Source of the DNA: Planctomycetota bacterium
GTDB lineage: Bacteria > Planctomycetota > UBA8742 > UBA2392
Length of the DNA stretch: 64,000 bases
Assembly (NCBI GenBank): GCA_016712285.1
Contig: JADJRK010000001.1
Coordinates: 496,001-560,000, forward strand
Reading direction: 5' to 3'
Made by a program: the position numbers and the translations under genes. The notes below the pieces were generated by a model. The model was not told the origin of the DNA. It did no database searches and was given only the letters and a program-made list of their open reading frames with translations. This document shows positions 16,938 through 25,924 of the stretch, piece after piece (position 1 is the first letter of the stretch; each line of letters starts with the position of its first letter).

Positions 16938-17402
16938 TCACTGCCCGTGAACAATGTAATTGATCAGATCTGCCAACCCCTCAGGGTGATAGACGCCTTT
17001 GACACCACCCTTGCGAGTCCAGACCTTCGTCGTTGGGGTAACCAATCCGGCCTTCCGAAGGCGCCGGGTAGCATAAGCCTTGAAGTCATGGAGCATCTTT
17101 GAGGGTTCGTCAACGGCAGCGACTGCAGCATGGACGTGATTGGTTCGAACGTTCAACGCATGAGTGTGCCAGCCGCGGAAGTCGCCGACTTCGCGCAACG
17201 CGGCGTCCACAACTCGACGCATTTCGTCGCTCAACAACGTGGGTTGGTGCTTCAACTGATGGCGGCGGTGTTCCTCAAGTACTGGGTCCGGCGGTTTTTG
17301 GACGTGCTCGTGTCGGTCCCATGAGTTGCGGGCATCACCATGCAGCCAAGTGCCATACGTCGTGAAGTACAGGTGATATGCGATTTCTCGGCGTGAGGTC
17401 AT
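16938..17402 (-). CDS. REP-associated tyrosine transposase (RAYT, IS200-like Y1/HUH)
   Basis: 154 residues. The HUH motif is HVH in NVRTNHVHAAVAA. The single catalytic tyrosine is in LINYIVHGQ at the very C-terminus. Other typical features are the N-terminal YHLYFTTYGTWLHGDARNSW and a WTRKGGVKGVYH segment. RAYTs cut single-stranded REP hairpins and are domesticated relatives of IS200/IS605 transposases. The gene is bracketed by two near-identical GC-rich palindromes in inverted orientation, which is the expected RAYT-REP arrangement. ATG at 17402 has no good ribosome site, so expression is probably low. Intact by length and motifs. Confidence 0.88.
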   Translation of the reverse strand: MTSRREIAYHLYFTTYGTWLHGDARNSWDRHEHVQKPPDPVLEEHRRHQLKHQPTLLSDEMRRVVDAALREVGDFRGWHTHALNVRTNHVHAAVAAVDEPSKMLHDFKAYATRRLRKAGLVTPTTKVWTRKGGVKGVYHPEGLADLINYIVHGQ

Positions 17403-17420
17403 TCGAGGGTTTTGCGTGCC

Positions 17421-17448
17421 GGGGCCCCGCGTTTACACGCGGGGCTAG
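17421..17448. repeat. REP-like palindrome, right flank of the transposase
   Basis: GCCCCGCGT (17424-17432) pairs with ACGCGGGGC (17437-17445) around a TTAC loop. The reverse complement of 17421-17448 equals the left-flank copy at 16881-16908 at 24 of 28 positions, so the two copies form an inverted pair around the transposase gene. Confidence 0.8.
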
Positions 17449-17457
17449 ACGTGCTGC

Positions 17458-18381
17458 TTAATCGTTCATCACGCGGTTTCGGCCGGATTGCTTGGCGTGG
17501 TATAGGTAGCTGTCGGCGCGCTTGAGCGTGTCTTCTACCGTCTTGTCGCCGGGCATGAACTCGGCGACGCCTATGCTGGCCGTGATCCTGATCGGCCCGC
17601 CCTCGTACGTGAACTCTTCGGCTGCAATGGCTTCGCGGATTCTCTCGGCGGTTTCGACCGCGCCCTGCAACGGCGTTTCGGTCAAAATCGCCGCGAACTC
17701 CTCGCCGCCCACGCGCCCCACGATGTCGGTTTCGCGCAGCGTGCGCTCCATGATGCGCGACAGCTCGCGCAGCACGTAGTCGCCCGCGGCGTGGCCCATG
17801 GTGTCGTTGATCTGCTTGAACCAGTCGATGTCGAGCATCAACGCGCTCAGCGGGTTGCTGTATCTGCGCGCGCGGGCAAGTTCACGCTCGGCTTGTTCGC
17901 TGAAGGCGCGGCGGTTCAGCACACCGGTCAGCGGGTCCACCGTGGCCAGGCGCAGCAACTCGGTCTCTTTCTCTTTGCGGCCGGTGATGTCGTTGAACGT
18001 CAGGAAGCTGGCCGGCTTGTCTTCGTACTCGACGGGCGTAATGCTGACCAGGGCCGGGAACTCGCGGCCCGCGCCATCGCGCAGGTGCGTTTCGTAGTCG
18101 TCCACTTCGCCGACCTTCTCCAGCACATCCATCACGTGTTCGCGGTCGGCGGGATCGACAAAGAAGTCCGGCGTCGGCTTGCCCTGCAAGTCGGCAAGCT
18201 TCACGTGGAACATCTCTGACGCCAGCTTGTTCATGTACAGCACTTTGCGGTCGGCGCGCGTGCTGACGATGATCGGAAACGGCGAGCTGTCCAGCACGCG
18301 GCGCAAGTCAGTCTCGCTGCGGCGGATGGCGCTGGTGCTGCGGTCTTTCTCTTTGCGAAAGAAGTCGTCGGCGCTTTCCAT
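17458..18381 (-). CDS. PAS-GGDEF diguanylate cyclase
   Basis: 307 residues from ATG 18381; a TTG at 18399 is an alternative. A short coiled N-terminus leads into a PAS domain (about residues 25-140: RRVLDSSPFPIIVSTRADRK ... FLTFNDITGRKE). A GGDEF domain follows (about 145-307), with the active-site loop GRVGGEEF and the upstream inhibitory RxxD site (RETD), so product feedback is likely. It should make cyclic di-GMP in response to a PAS-sensed signal. No transmembrane segment. A possible effector in the window is the MshEN-like protein at 35.7 kb. Divergent from the Na/Pi transporter gene across 75 bp. Confidence 0.9.
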   Translation of the reverse strand: MESADDFFRKEKDRSTSAIRRSETDLRRVLDSSPFPIIVSTRADRKVLYMNKLASEMFHVKLADLQGKPTPDFFVDPADREHVMDVLEKVGEVDDYETHLRDGAGREFPALVSITPVEYEDKPASFLTFNDITGRKEKETELLRLATVDPLTGVLNRRAFSEQAERELARARRYSNPLSALMLDIDWFKQINDTMGHAAGDYVLRELSRIMERTLRETDIVGRVGGEEFAAILTETPLQGAVETAERIREAIAAEEFTYEGGPIRITASIGVAEFMPGDKTVEDTLKRADSYLYHAKQSGRNRVMND

Positions 18382-18456
18382 AGGGCGTGAGCTTAGCAAA
18401 GGGCGCGTCCCGGTTCAGTACGAACTTCCCTGTCTTGACAACGGCCCGCGCGTGCC

Positions 18457-20124
18457 ATGATCAACCCCGTGATCGGCATCATTTCAACCGTGATCGGCGG
18501 CATCGGGCTGTTCCTGCTCGGCATGATTCTCATGACCGACGGCCTGAAGGCGTTGGCGGGCGATGCCCTGCGCAGCGTGCTGGCGCGCTTTACCCGAAAC
18601 AGGTTCAGCGCCATCGCAGCCGGCGCTTCGGTTACGGCGATCGTACAGTCGTCCAGCGCGACGACCCTGGCCACCATCGGGTTCGTCTCGGCGGGCCTGC
18701 TTACGTTCCAGAACTCCGTGGGCGTCGTCATCGGCGCCAACCTGGGCACCACCAGCACCGGCTGGTTGGTCAGCCTGCTGGGCCTGAAGCTGTCGCTGGG
18801 CAAGATCATGCTGCCCATTATCGGCGTGGGCGCACTGGCCAAGCTCATCGGCAAAGGCCGCATCGCGCAGGCGGGCATGGCGCTGGCCGGGTTCGGCGTC
18901 ATCTTTGTCGGCATCGACGTGCTGCAATCCGGCATGAAAGAACTCTCGGCGGTGTTCAACCCCGCCGACTTCCCACAGGCGACGCTGGGCGGGCGCGCAT
19001 TGTTGGTGCTGATCGGCGCCGGCATGACCGTCGTGATGCAAAGCAGCAGCGCAGCCGTGGCGACTACGTTGGCTGCACTTGCCGGCGGCACCATCGACGT
19101 GAACCAGGCCGCGGCGCTGGTGATCGGCCAGAATGTCGGCACGACCGTGACCGCCGGCATCGCCAGCATCGGCGCCTCGCCGGCGGCCAAGCGGACGGCG
19201 ATGGTCCATGTGGTGTTCAACGTGGTGACGGGGGCGGTTGCCTTCGTGATTTTGCCGTGGTTTACGGCAGGCGTGGCCGAGGTCGCGGAAGACGGCCTGG
19301 GAGGCGACCACGCGCTGACGATTGCGGCGTTTCACACGGCGTTCAATCTGCTGGGCGCGTGCATGTTCGTGCCGCTGTTGCCGCAGTTTGCGCGGCTGAT
19401 CGAACGCGTCGTCAAGATCAAGGGCCCACGCCTCACGCGCGACCTCGATGCTTCGCTGCTCAACGTGCCGTCACTCGCCATTGAAGCCGTGCGGCGCACG
19501 CTGAAAATTGGCGGTTCCGAGCTGTTTGACTACCTGGCCGACCACCTGAGGGGCGACCGCAAACCGGTGGGGGACGAGCTGGTCGAAGAGCTGGACGTGG
19601 CGCTGGATGAGACCCGCCGCTTCCTGGCCAAGGTCCCGCCGCCGGACCGGCAAGGGTACGAGTTTCATCGCCAGATCAGCACCCTGCACGCGATTGATCA
19701 CCTCGAGCGACTGGTCGCCGAGTCCCGCGAGAAGGGCCGCCTGCGGCTTGCCCGCAAGGACGACCACCTTCGCGGCACCTGCAACGACCTGGCAAATCTG
19801 CTGGAACTGCTGGCGACACAGCTGCGCGAGCCGCTGATTGAGCCCGATGTGGAACGCGCCCAGGCCTTCAGCCAGCGGCTTGCCGACGAACGCCGTACCG
19901 CGCGCCCCGCGATTCTTGAGGCGACGGCGGCTAGAACGATCGACCCCGACACCGCGCTCGCCGAGCTTGCGGCCCAGCGCTGGCTTGACCGCGTGGCGTA
20001 TCACATCTGGCGTTCCAGCCACCACCTGCGCGAAATGACACGCAAAGAGCTGGCAGCACAGGCCCACAACAGCGCCGACGCGGGCCTGTCGGTACCGCCG
20101 CCAGAAAGCCCCCCAGAGGCTTAG
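18457..20124 (+). CDS. Na+/phosphate cotransporter (NptA/YjbB type) with PhoU-like C-domain
   Basis: 555 residues. The N-terminal ~310 residues are membrane-spanning and contain the inverted repeat of the PNaS family, with QSSSATT (about residue 66) and QSSSAAV (about 191) as the paired substrate-binding motifs, each followed by a GxNxGTT segment (GANLGTT, GQNVGTT). The cytoplasmic C-terminus (~330-540) is helical and PhoU-like (LDVALDETRRFLAKV, HLREMTRKELAAQ). It should move phosphate with sodium across the inner membrane; many bacterial members act mainly in efflux. Single-gene unit. Confidence 0.88.
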   Translation: MINPVIGIISTVIGGIGLFLLGMILMTDGLKALAGDALRSVLARFTRNRFSAIAAGASVTAIVQSSSATTLATIGFVSAGLLTFQNSVGVVIGANLGTTSTGWLVSLLGLKLSLGKIMLPIIGVGALAKLIGKGRIAQAGMALAGFGVIFVGIDVLQSGMKELSAVFNPADFPQATLGGRALLVLIGAGMTVVMQSSSAAVATTLAALAGGTIDVNQAAALVIGQNVGTTVTAGIASIGASPAAKRTAMVHVVFNVVTGAVAFVILPWFTAGVAEVAEDGLGGDHALTIAAFHTAFNLLGACMFVPLLPQFARLIERVVKIKGPRLTRDLDASLLNVPSLAIEAVRRTLKIGGSELFDYLADHLRGDRKPVGDELVEELDVALDETRRFLAKVPPPDRQGYEFHRQISTLHAIDHLERLVAESREKGRLRLARKDDHLRGTCNDLANLLELLATQLREPLIEPDVERAQAFSQRLADERRTARPAILEATAARTIDPDTALAELAAQRWLDRVAYHIWRSSHHLREMTRKELAAQAHNSADAGLSVPPPESPPEA

Positions 20125-20211
20125 GGTGAGATCGCAGTTGCCCCGGCGGCTTGTGTGCGTTTTTCTTTGGATTTCTGAATAGACTGTCCGGGGTGGCGCA
20201 CTTTACCCCCG

Positions 20212-20724
20212 ATGGACACCACATTAATGGAACCGGCACTCGACCTCGATACCCTGGTGCGCACCCACCACGCGGGGGTCTGGCGTTACCTGCGCCTGCT
20301 CGGTTGCACCCGCGAAGAAGCCGACGACATCACCCAGGAAACATTCATCGTCGTGATGCGGGCCGAGTTTACCCACCACACCGACGAGCAGACGGCCACG
20401 TTTCTGCGCCGTACCGCCCGCAACCTGTTTCTGCATTCCAAGCGCAAGACACGCACGCGCCGCGAAGTAGACATCGACGCAGCCGAAGCCGTCATGCGCA
20501 GCAACGCAGAAGACGGCGGCGACGCTTACGTTGAAGCACTCAAGCGCTGCCTTGATGCAATGCGCGGCCGCACGCGCCTCGCAGTGCTTGCCGTGTACGG
20601 CGACAAGCTGACGACGGCGCAGGTTGCGGACCAGATGGGGCTGAAAGAAAACGGGCTCAAGACGCTGCTGCAGCGTGCGCGCGAGAAACTGCGCGATTGC
20701 GTGCAGCGAAGGATGAAGCCGTGA
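20212..20724 (+). CDS. ECF sigma factor (second)
   Basis: 170 residues with a compact ECF layout. Region 2 is at about 15-85 (LVRTHHAGVWRYLRLLGC, then DDITQETFIVVMR) and region 4 at about 110-165 (AVLAVYGDKLTTAQVADQMG, KTLLQRAREKLRDCV). ATG 20212 is used; ATG 20227 is possible. The stop TGA overlaps the GTG start of the next gene by four bases (GTGA), so sigma and anti-sigma are translationally coupled. Less similar to the first ECF factor than expected for a duplicate, so it probably belongs to another ECF group. Confidence 0.88.
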   Translation: MDTTLMEPALDLDTLVRTHHAGVWRYLRLLGCTREEADDITQETFIVVMRAEFTHHTDEQTATFLRRTARNLFLHSKRKTRTRREVDIDAAEAVMRSNAEDGGDAYVEALKRCLDAMRGRTRLAVLAVYGDKLTTAQVADQMGLKENGLKTLLQRAREKLRDCVQRRMKP

Positions 20725-21965
20725 GCGATGCCGCCACACAAGCCGAATTGCGCTACCTGGAGCTGGCCCTCGACGAGGCGCTGCACGGCGGGCCCGACAC
20801 CGGCCTGGCTGAGCGCATCATCAAAGCCGCCAACGCCCCGCCCGCATTGGCCGTGGTCGCGGAACAGCCTGAAGCCGACGTGTCAGCCGGCGAGCATCTT
20901 GCCGAGCCCGCGCAGCTGCAACTGGCACCCAGCGTTCGCCGCAGCGCCCGGCCGTGGTGGCGCTATGCGCTTGAAGGTGCAGCCGCGGCGTGCGTGGCCG
21001 GCTTGTTCTTGTTGCTGGTGATTCCGTCAGACCCCGAGTCAACGCTGCGAGAAACGCCCGAGACGGCGCACAAGCCAGCACCCCCCGAAGGCATCAAGGC
21101 CGCACCCGACGCGAAGTTCACGCAGGCGGCATCGGGCGGCGTCAATGCTACCGCCGGATGGTATGTGGTGTCGCAGGGTGCGCCGGCGCTGGAGATTGAT
21201 GGTCATCGCGTAGAAGACGTGCAGGGCAGGGCAGTGGTCGTGGTAGGGAAAATCCCCGAGGAGGCAGAGGTGCGTGCAATGGGCACGTTCCTCTATCAGA
21301 ACGACATTACGGAGGCACAAGTCATGACGATGAACTGGTTCCAGAACGGCGCGCTTGCCATCTGCCTGCTGACAGGCTCAGCCTGGGTCGACAACGTGTA
21401 CGTCAGCGCGAATGACAAAGAAGTGCGCGAGGAAAAGAGCCCCGAGGCTCACCTTGAGCAGCTTCGGAAGGACATCAAGGACCTCGAGGCCAAGCTGGAG
21501 CGCGCCCGCGGCATCGAAAACGAGCGTGAACGCAAGCAGAAGGTTGAGCGCATCGAGAATGCCATCGCGGACAAGAAGAAAGAACTCGAGGCAGCCGAGC
21601 TGCGCATCGCTGAGCGCAAGCGCCGCGAAGCCGAGAAGAAAGAAGGCGGCAAAGACGACAACTCCGAACGCCGCCGCAAGGATGCCGAAGAGAAAGAGCG
21701 CAAAACTCGTGAAGAACGGGAAGCCAAAGAGCGCGAAGAACGCGCCCGCAAAGAGCGCGAACGCGACGAGACCGACGAAGAAGCCCGCAAAAGGCGGGAA
21801 GACTTCGAACGCGTACGCCGCGAAGCCGAAGAAGAAGCTCGCAAGGAAGCCGAAGAGCGCAAGCGCAAGGAAGGCGAAAAGCGCGAAGGCGAGCGCGAAC
21901 GCAAAGAGCCAGAGCGCCGCAAAGAAGGCAACCGCGAACGCAAAGAACCCGAACGCAAGAGCTAG
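20721..21965 (+). CDS. Membrane anti-sigma-like protein with ~170-residue charged single alpha-helix
   Basis: 414 residues, GTG start overlapping the sigma stop. Residues 1-80 form a short helical domain expected to bind the sigma factor, and a transmembrane helix follows at about 85-107 (GAAAACVAGLFLLLVI). The outer part begins with a small beta domain (residues ~130-240, including ALEIDGHRVEDVQGRAVVVV). From about residue 240 to the end the sequence is almost entirely Glu, Lys, Arg and Ala in regular i/i+4 patterns (EAKLERARGIENERERKQKV, then KEREERARKERERDETDEEA). That predicts a stable single alpha-helix or coiled coil. A periplasmic helix of this length could reach across the periplasm. 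A strong terminator follows. Confidence 0.75.
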   Translation: MSDAATQAELRYLELALDEALHGGPDTGLAERIIKAANAPPALAVVAEQPEADVSAGEHLAEPAQLQLAPSVRRSARPWWRYALEGAAAACVAGLFLLLVIPSDPESTLRETPETAHKPAPPEGIKAAPDAKFTQAASGGVNATAGWYVVSQGAPALEIDGHRVEDVQGRAVVVVGKIPEEAEVRAMGTFLYQNDITEAQVMTMNWFQNGALAICLLTGSAWVDNVYVSANDKEVREEKSPEAHLEQLRKDIKDLEAKLERARGIENERERKQKVERIENAIADKKKELEAAELRIAERKRREAEKKEGGKDDNSERRRKDAEEKERKTREEREAKEREERARKERERDETDEEARKRREDFERVRREAEEEARKEAEERKRKEGEKREGERERKEPERRKEGNRERKEPERKS

Positions 21966-21987
21966 GCTGCCTTGATCCCAAACGAAA

Positions 21988-22016
21988 GAACCCCCGCTGT
22001 TGCGGGGGTTCTTGTT
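21988..22016. terminator. Strong bidirectional terminator
   Basis: GAACCCCCGC (21988-21997) pairs with GCGGGGGTTC (22002-22011) around TGTT and is followed by TTGTTTGTT; A-rich sequence lies upstream. It separates the convergent anti-sigma and propeller genes. Confidence 0.85.
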
Positions 22017-22039
22017 TGTTGCAGGCACGGCTGCGCACC

Positions 22040-23917
22040 TTACTCCAGCTTGATCTGCCACACCGAGATGTCGCCGTCGCTGGGTTCGCCGGTCTTGTCC
22101 TTGGCGTCCTGCCACTGCAGCTTGTCTTTCAGGTCCACGATCGTGCGGGCGTCCTTGCCTTCTTTCACGCTGCCCTTGGCAACTTCCTTGGCGACGTCTT
22201 CAGCCAGCGCGATCGCCGCGGTCTCCGGCTTGTACTCTTCCAGCATGGTCACGCCGTTGTACCAGTAACCCCAGTAACGCACGCCGTTGCGGCTTCCGGT
22301 GTAGCTCTGGCCGACAATCGTGAGCGTCTTGCCGGTGATGAACGCACCCTTCACGCGGTGCTCGCCGTTTTCGTCGGGGCCGGTGCCGGTGTAGTAGAAC
22401 GCGCTCCAGCGCTCGTGGCCCGTGGATGAGTTCAGGCCCAGCAGCAAGCCGTCGCCGCCGGCTGTGTCATACACCCCTGACGCGCCAAGGCGCCCGCCCA
22501 CCAGCACGGTGTCGCCGGCGTAGCGCACCATGTGTGTGTTGTTGCGGTCGCCCGCGGTGCCGACGTAGGTCATGCCCCACTTCAGCTCGCCATCCGGCAG
22601 AAACTTGGCGGCACTGAAAAACGTGGTCGCGCCGCGACGGTCAAGGCTGGCGTAGATGCCGCCTTCCGGGTCAAGGTCAATGCTGTTGACGTTGCTGCCG
22701 CGGCCCAGCTCAAGGCGCTTGGCCCAGGCCAGCTTCGGTGCATCGCCGTCGCAGCCGGTCAGCTTCAGCAGGAATGCCGTGTCGGCTGCCAGGCCGCCGA
22801 TCACCACGCTGCCGTCTGCGCCCGCTGCAATGGCGTAGCCGCGGTCGTTCTGGCCGGGGGTGATGTCGATGCTGCGCTGGAAGATTGTGGCGCCGTCTTC
22901 AGCATTGAAGGCTAGCGCCAGCACTTCACCGTAGGCAAAGCCGGTGACGAACACGCGGCCGCCGCGTACCGCCAGGCCATAGGCCTCGGCGCTGTGCCGG
23001 CCGAGCGCTGACTTGGCCCACTCGGGGCGCCACATCTTTTCCCAGATGGGCTCGCCGGTTTTGCCGTCGATCTTCATCACCAGTGCGGCGAAAATGCTGT
23101 TGGACTTGTCGTCGCTGGTCGTGCCGGCCAGGTACAGGTTGCCGGCGTCGTCGAGCGCCAGGCTGTTTGCGGTGCCGCCGGTCTGGGCGTTCTGGCCGCT
23201 GTCGGGGCTCTTGTCCATGTAGGGCCCGTTCCACAGCTTGGCCCACGCGAGCGTGCCGTCGGCGTTGATGCGCCCGTAGATGATGTCGGTGCTGAACTTG
23301 TCGACAATCTGCGTGGCCTGGCCGCTGAAGTAGATGTTGCCCTCGGCGTCGCCGACGGCTGTGCTGAGCATCTCGTCAGTCTTGGACGCGCCGAACAGCT
23401 TGTGCATGCTGGTCACGCCGTGGCTGAAGAACTTGGCGCTTTCGCGCGCGCGGCCGGCGAGCTTGATCGTGAAGGTTTTGTCGGTGTCGTAGGTGTAGGT
23501 CAGGGTCGCGTTGCGCTCGCCGCTTTCGACGGGATAGAAGCGCACTTTCAGGGCGAAGGTGCCCTTGCCGGCTTCGAGCTTGGTTTCCGCGAACTCGAGT
23601 GGGCTGCGCTTGATCTCGTTTTTCAGCAGCGTGAACTCTTCGGTTTCAACGCCTTCGGCGTGCGCGAGTTCAACCTTGTTGAGCGTCATTTCCGCGCTGG
23701 TCTTGTTGTAGAAGGTGATGACCTGCACCGACTCGGTGAACAGCGCCAGTGAGTTGGCCTCGGTGTTCATCGGGATCCAGTAGCGGTCGCCGTCTTTGAA
23801 CTCGATGCCTTCAGCCATTGCGCTTGGCCCGGAGGCCGCTTGCGCGTCAAGAGTGGTGACGTGCCAGGCGCCCAGCGCCAGCGCGAACACGGAAAGGCCC
23901 AAAAGGAATCTACGCAT
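22040..23917 (-). CDS. Secreted beta-propeller (PQQ/SBBP-like repeat) protein
   Basis: 625 residues from ATG 23917, with a near-perfect GGAGGTGAT ribosome site; the longer frame is discarded. A signal peptide (MRRFLLGLSVFALALGAWHV ... AQA) exports it. After an immunoglobulin-like N-domain (~45-165: MTLNKVELAHAEGVETEEF ... LTYTYDTDKTFTIKLAG) come repeated blade-like units of 40-60 residues ending in GxIYxx or GxVxVxG patterns (DAEGNIYFSGQA, DDAGNLYLAGTT, GADGSVVIGGLA, DPEGGIYASLD). These are typical of SBBP/PQQ-like propellers. No calcium or catalytic motif is evident. Probably a periplasmic or surface binding protein of unknown ligand. Confidence 0.75.
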   Translation of the reverse strand: MRRFLLGLSVFALALGAWHVTTLDAQAASGPSAMAEGIEFKDGDRYWIPMNTEANSLALFTESVQVITFYNKTSAEMTLNKVELAHAEGVETEEFTLLKNEIKRSPLEFAETKLEAGKGTFALKVRFYPVESGERNATLTYTYDTDKTFTIKLAGRARESAKFFSHGVTSMHKLFGASKTDEMLSTAVGDAEGNIYFSGQATQIVDKFSTDIIYGRINADGTLAWAKLWNGPYMDKSPDSGQNAQTGGTANSLALDDAGNLYLAGTTSDDKSNSIFAALVMKIDGKTGEPIWEKMWRPEWAKSALGRHSAEAYGLAVRGGRVFVTGFAYGEVLALAFNAEDGATIFQRSIDITPGQNDRGYAIAAGADGSVVIGGLAADTAFLLKLTGCDGDAPKLAWAKRLELGRGSNVNSIDLDPEGGIYASLDRRGATTFFSAAKFLPDGELKWGMTYVGTAGDRNNTHMVRYAGDTVLVGGRLGASGVYDTAGGDGLLLGLNSSTGHERWSAFYYTGTGPDENGEHRVKGAFITGKTLTIVGQSYTGSRNGVRYWGYWYNGVTMLEEYKPETAAIALAEDVAKEVAKGSVKEGKDARTIVDLKDKLQWQDAKDKTGEPSDGDISVWQIKLE

Positions 23918-24326
23918 ATCACCTCCGTCCATTGATTCAGAAAAACAGTGAGCACCGAAGGGTAGCGTGATCCCGTCCTCGGTCAATCAGGACCATTGCG
24001 TCGGTTCCGCGATCACGCCGCTGTTGCAGTAGGAAGGCCGAAAGCTTCAGCCAAGGCGGGCTACCGGTACAAAGCGAATCAGCGGCACGGACTGGATTTG
24101 TGTCAGCCAGCGAAGAGCATCACGGGTACAGTCGCAAACAAAAAGAAGGGTGCTGGCCAGCATCAACAAGCAGCAAAGGGCGGCAACGCTAAACCACGTC
24201 CAGTCCCGCCAAACAAGGGAAACAGCCAGGGAATGGCCAAAGTCGGCACAGAGGACCGGCTCGTCAATGAGTTTCTTGCGGGCCTGGTTTGACGAGTCCT
24301 ACGCCTGTTCGCATAAGTGGTCCGAC
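23918..24326. other. Intergenic region with a diverged dispersed repeat
   Basis: 409 bp. Positions 24043-24074 (AGCTTCAGCCAAGGCGGG...CCGGTACAAAG) are a diverged copy of the repeat seen at 14296 and 34917-34970. The remainder has no clear promoter or gene; the frame at 23996-24292 lacks a ribosome site and overlaps possible upstream starts of ltrA. Confidence 0.5.
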
Positions 24327-25541
24327 ATGTCAGAAGGCGCCGCATTTCGTTGGCTTAAGCCGATGGTTCCGCGCGACCCCAGTGAGGGCGAGCGCCCGGC
24401 GACCACGCTTGAGCTTCTGTTCGACCTGTGCTTTGTGGTTGCAATCGCGCTGGCGGCGCAGGAACTACACCACAGTTTCATTGAGGCACACATTGCGGAC
24501 GGGATTTTCGGGTTCGTGATGGTGTTCTTCGCCATCTGGTGGGCGTGGATGGGCTTCACGTGGTTCGCGTCGGCCTTTGACAACGACGATACGCCATACC
24601 GACTGGCGGTGCTGGTGCAAATGGTCGGCGTGCTGGTACTGGCGGCCGGCGTGCCGCGCGCCTCGCACGGCGGCGACTTTACGATTATCACCTTCGGCTA
24701 CGTGATCATGCGCGTCGGGCTGGTGGCGCTGTGGGTGCGAGCAGCCAAGGCAGGCGGCAAGTCGGCCGGCACGGCGTTGAAGTTCGCGATCGGTATTGTC
24801 ATCTGCCAGGTGGGCTGGATTTCCCTGCTCTACCTTCCATTGCCGGAGGGCGCGTGGGTCATCGGCTGGGGCGTCATGGTGCTGTCCGAGCTGGCCGTGC
24901 CGGTGTGGGCGACACGCCCGGTTGCGCTGCCGTTTCACCCGCACCACATTGCGGAGCGTTACGGGCTGCTGACGATCATTGTTGTAGGCGAGTCGGTGCT
25001 GGCCGCCACGCTGGCGATTCAGGCCGCGCTGGAGCTCGACGGCATCAGCGTCGCGCTGGGCTGCGTGATTGCGGGTTCGCCGCTGATCATGTTTTCGATG
25101 TGGTGGCTGTACTTCCTGATGCCTTCGCCCGGGCTGCTGACATCAACAACACGTGCGTTCATCTGGGGCTACGGGCACCTGCCGATTTTCATGTCGGCGG
25201 CGGCGGTAGGCGCCTCGCTGGCGATTGCTGCGGACCACACCTCCGGGCATGGGCATGCGTCTGACGTTGCGGTCGGGCTGGCGCTTGGGGTGTCGGTGGC
25301 GGTTTTCCTGTTGAGCGTGTGGGCCGTGCAGATTCGCCCGCACAGGCCAACTTCGATTCTGTCCGGCGCGTTCCTGGTAACGGCGCTGGCCGTCGTGCTC
25401 GCTGCCTGGACGCCATGGCCGACACTTGCGATCGGGTTGCTGCTTGCACTGCTGGTGGCGCCCGGCGTACTTGTCACCCACAAGGGCTGGTTCAAGCAAC
25501 AAACAGCCGCCCCTGAGCATGGCGACCATTCGGAAGCCTGA
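24327..25541 (+). CDS. ltrA: Low-temperature-requirement A (LtrA) family membrane protein
   Basis: 404 residues from ATG 24327; an ATG at 24267 would add 20 residues and is possible. The LtrA signature is plain: TTLELLFDLCFVVAIALAAQ, FFAIWWAWMGFTWFASAFDN, HIAERYGLLTIIVVGESVLA, and about ten to twelve hydrophobic helices in total. LtrA was named in Listeria for growth at low temperature; its biochemical role is unknown. Single-gene unit. The region after its stop is dense in palindromic repeats. Confidence 0.88.
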   Translation: MSEGAAFRWLKPMVPRDPSEGERPATTLELLFDLCFVVAIALAAQELHHSFIEAHIADGIFGFVMVFFAIWWAWMGFTWFASAFDNDDTPYRLAVLVQMVGVLVLAAGVPRASHGGDFTIITFGYVIMRVGLVALWVRAAKAGGKSAGTALKFAIGIVICQVGWISLLYLPLPEGAWVIGWGVMVLSELAVPVWATRPVALPFHPHHIAERYGLLTIIVVGESVLAATLAIQAALELDGISVALGCVIAGSPLIMFSMWWLYFLMPSPGLLTSTTRAFIWGYGHLPIFMSAAAVGASLAIAADHTSGHGHASDVAVGLALGVSVAVFLLSVWAVQIRPHRPTSILSGAFLVTALAVVLAAWTPWPTLAIGLLLALLVAPGVLVTHKGWFKQQTAAPEHGDHSEA

Positions 25542-25924
25542 CTCCTGCTTGCCGGGCGGCATCGGTCCTTGCGGCGGCGTTGGCACGGCCCGGAACCAGG
25601 GATTCAAGCGCAGCCGGCCTGAAAGGCCGGTTCATCACAGGCGACCGCATGGTGAACGGCCCTTTCAGGGCCGGCGCGGCGGGCGACAGGACACCCAAGG
25701 CTTCGCCTTGGGCTGACAGAACTGGCCCCTTCAGGGCCACCACACGGTCGAACCCAGAGAAGCCGAACCTTGCGCGGCGCAACTCCGGCCCAAAGGGCCG
25801 GTTCCAACAGCCCAGGCCAAAGGCCTGGGAACCAGAGATTCAAGCGTATCCACCGGCCCAAAGGGCCGGTTCAACCAGCCCAGGCCCAAGGCCTCGGAAC
25901 CGGAGAAGCTGTTGACGTCATCCC
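25542..25924. repeat. Cluster of palindromic dispersed repeats
   Basis: The whole gap consists of GGCC-centred palindromes: GCCGGCCTGAAAGGCCGGTT (25613-25632), ACGGCCCTTTCAGGGCCGG, CCAAGGCTTCGCCTTGG, CGGCCCAAAGGGCCGG twice, and CAGGCCAAAGGCCTG. The 45 bases at 25694-25738 recur almost exactly at 35389-35432. Positions 25593-25692 recur in diverged form at 26885-26984, on the other side of the lipoprotein gene. Spacing is irregular, so this is not a CRISPR array. No gene. Confidence 0.85.

Noticed and set aside
23996..24292. 98-codon frame before ltrA
   Set aside because: TTG start without ribosome site, runs through a dispersed repeat, and overlaps possible ltrA starts.
25593..25890. Possible CRISPR array
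   Set aside because: The repeated units are palindromes of differing sequence and irregular spacing, with no uniform spacers and no cas genes.
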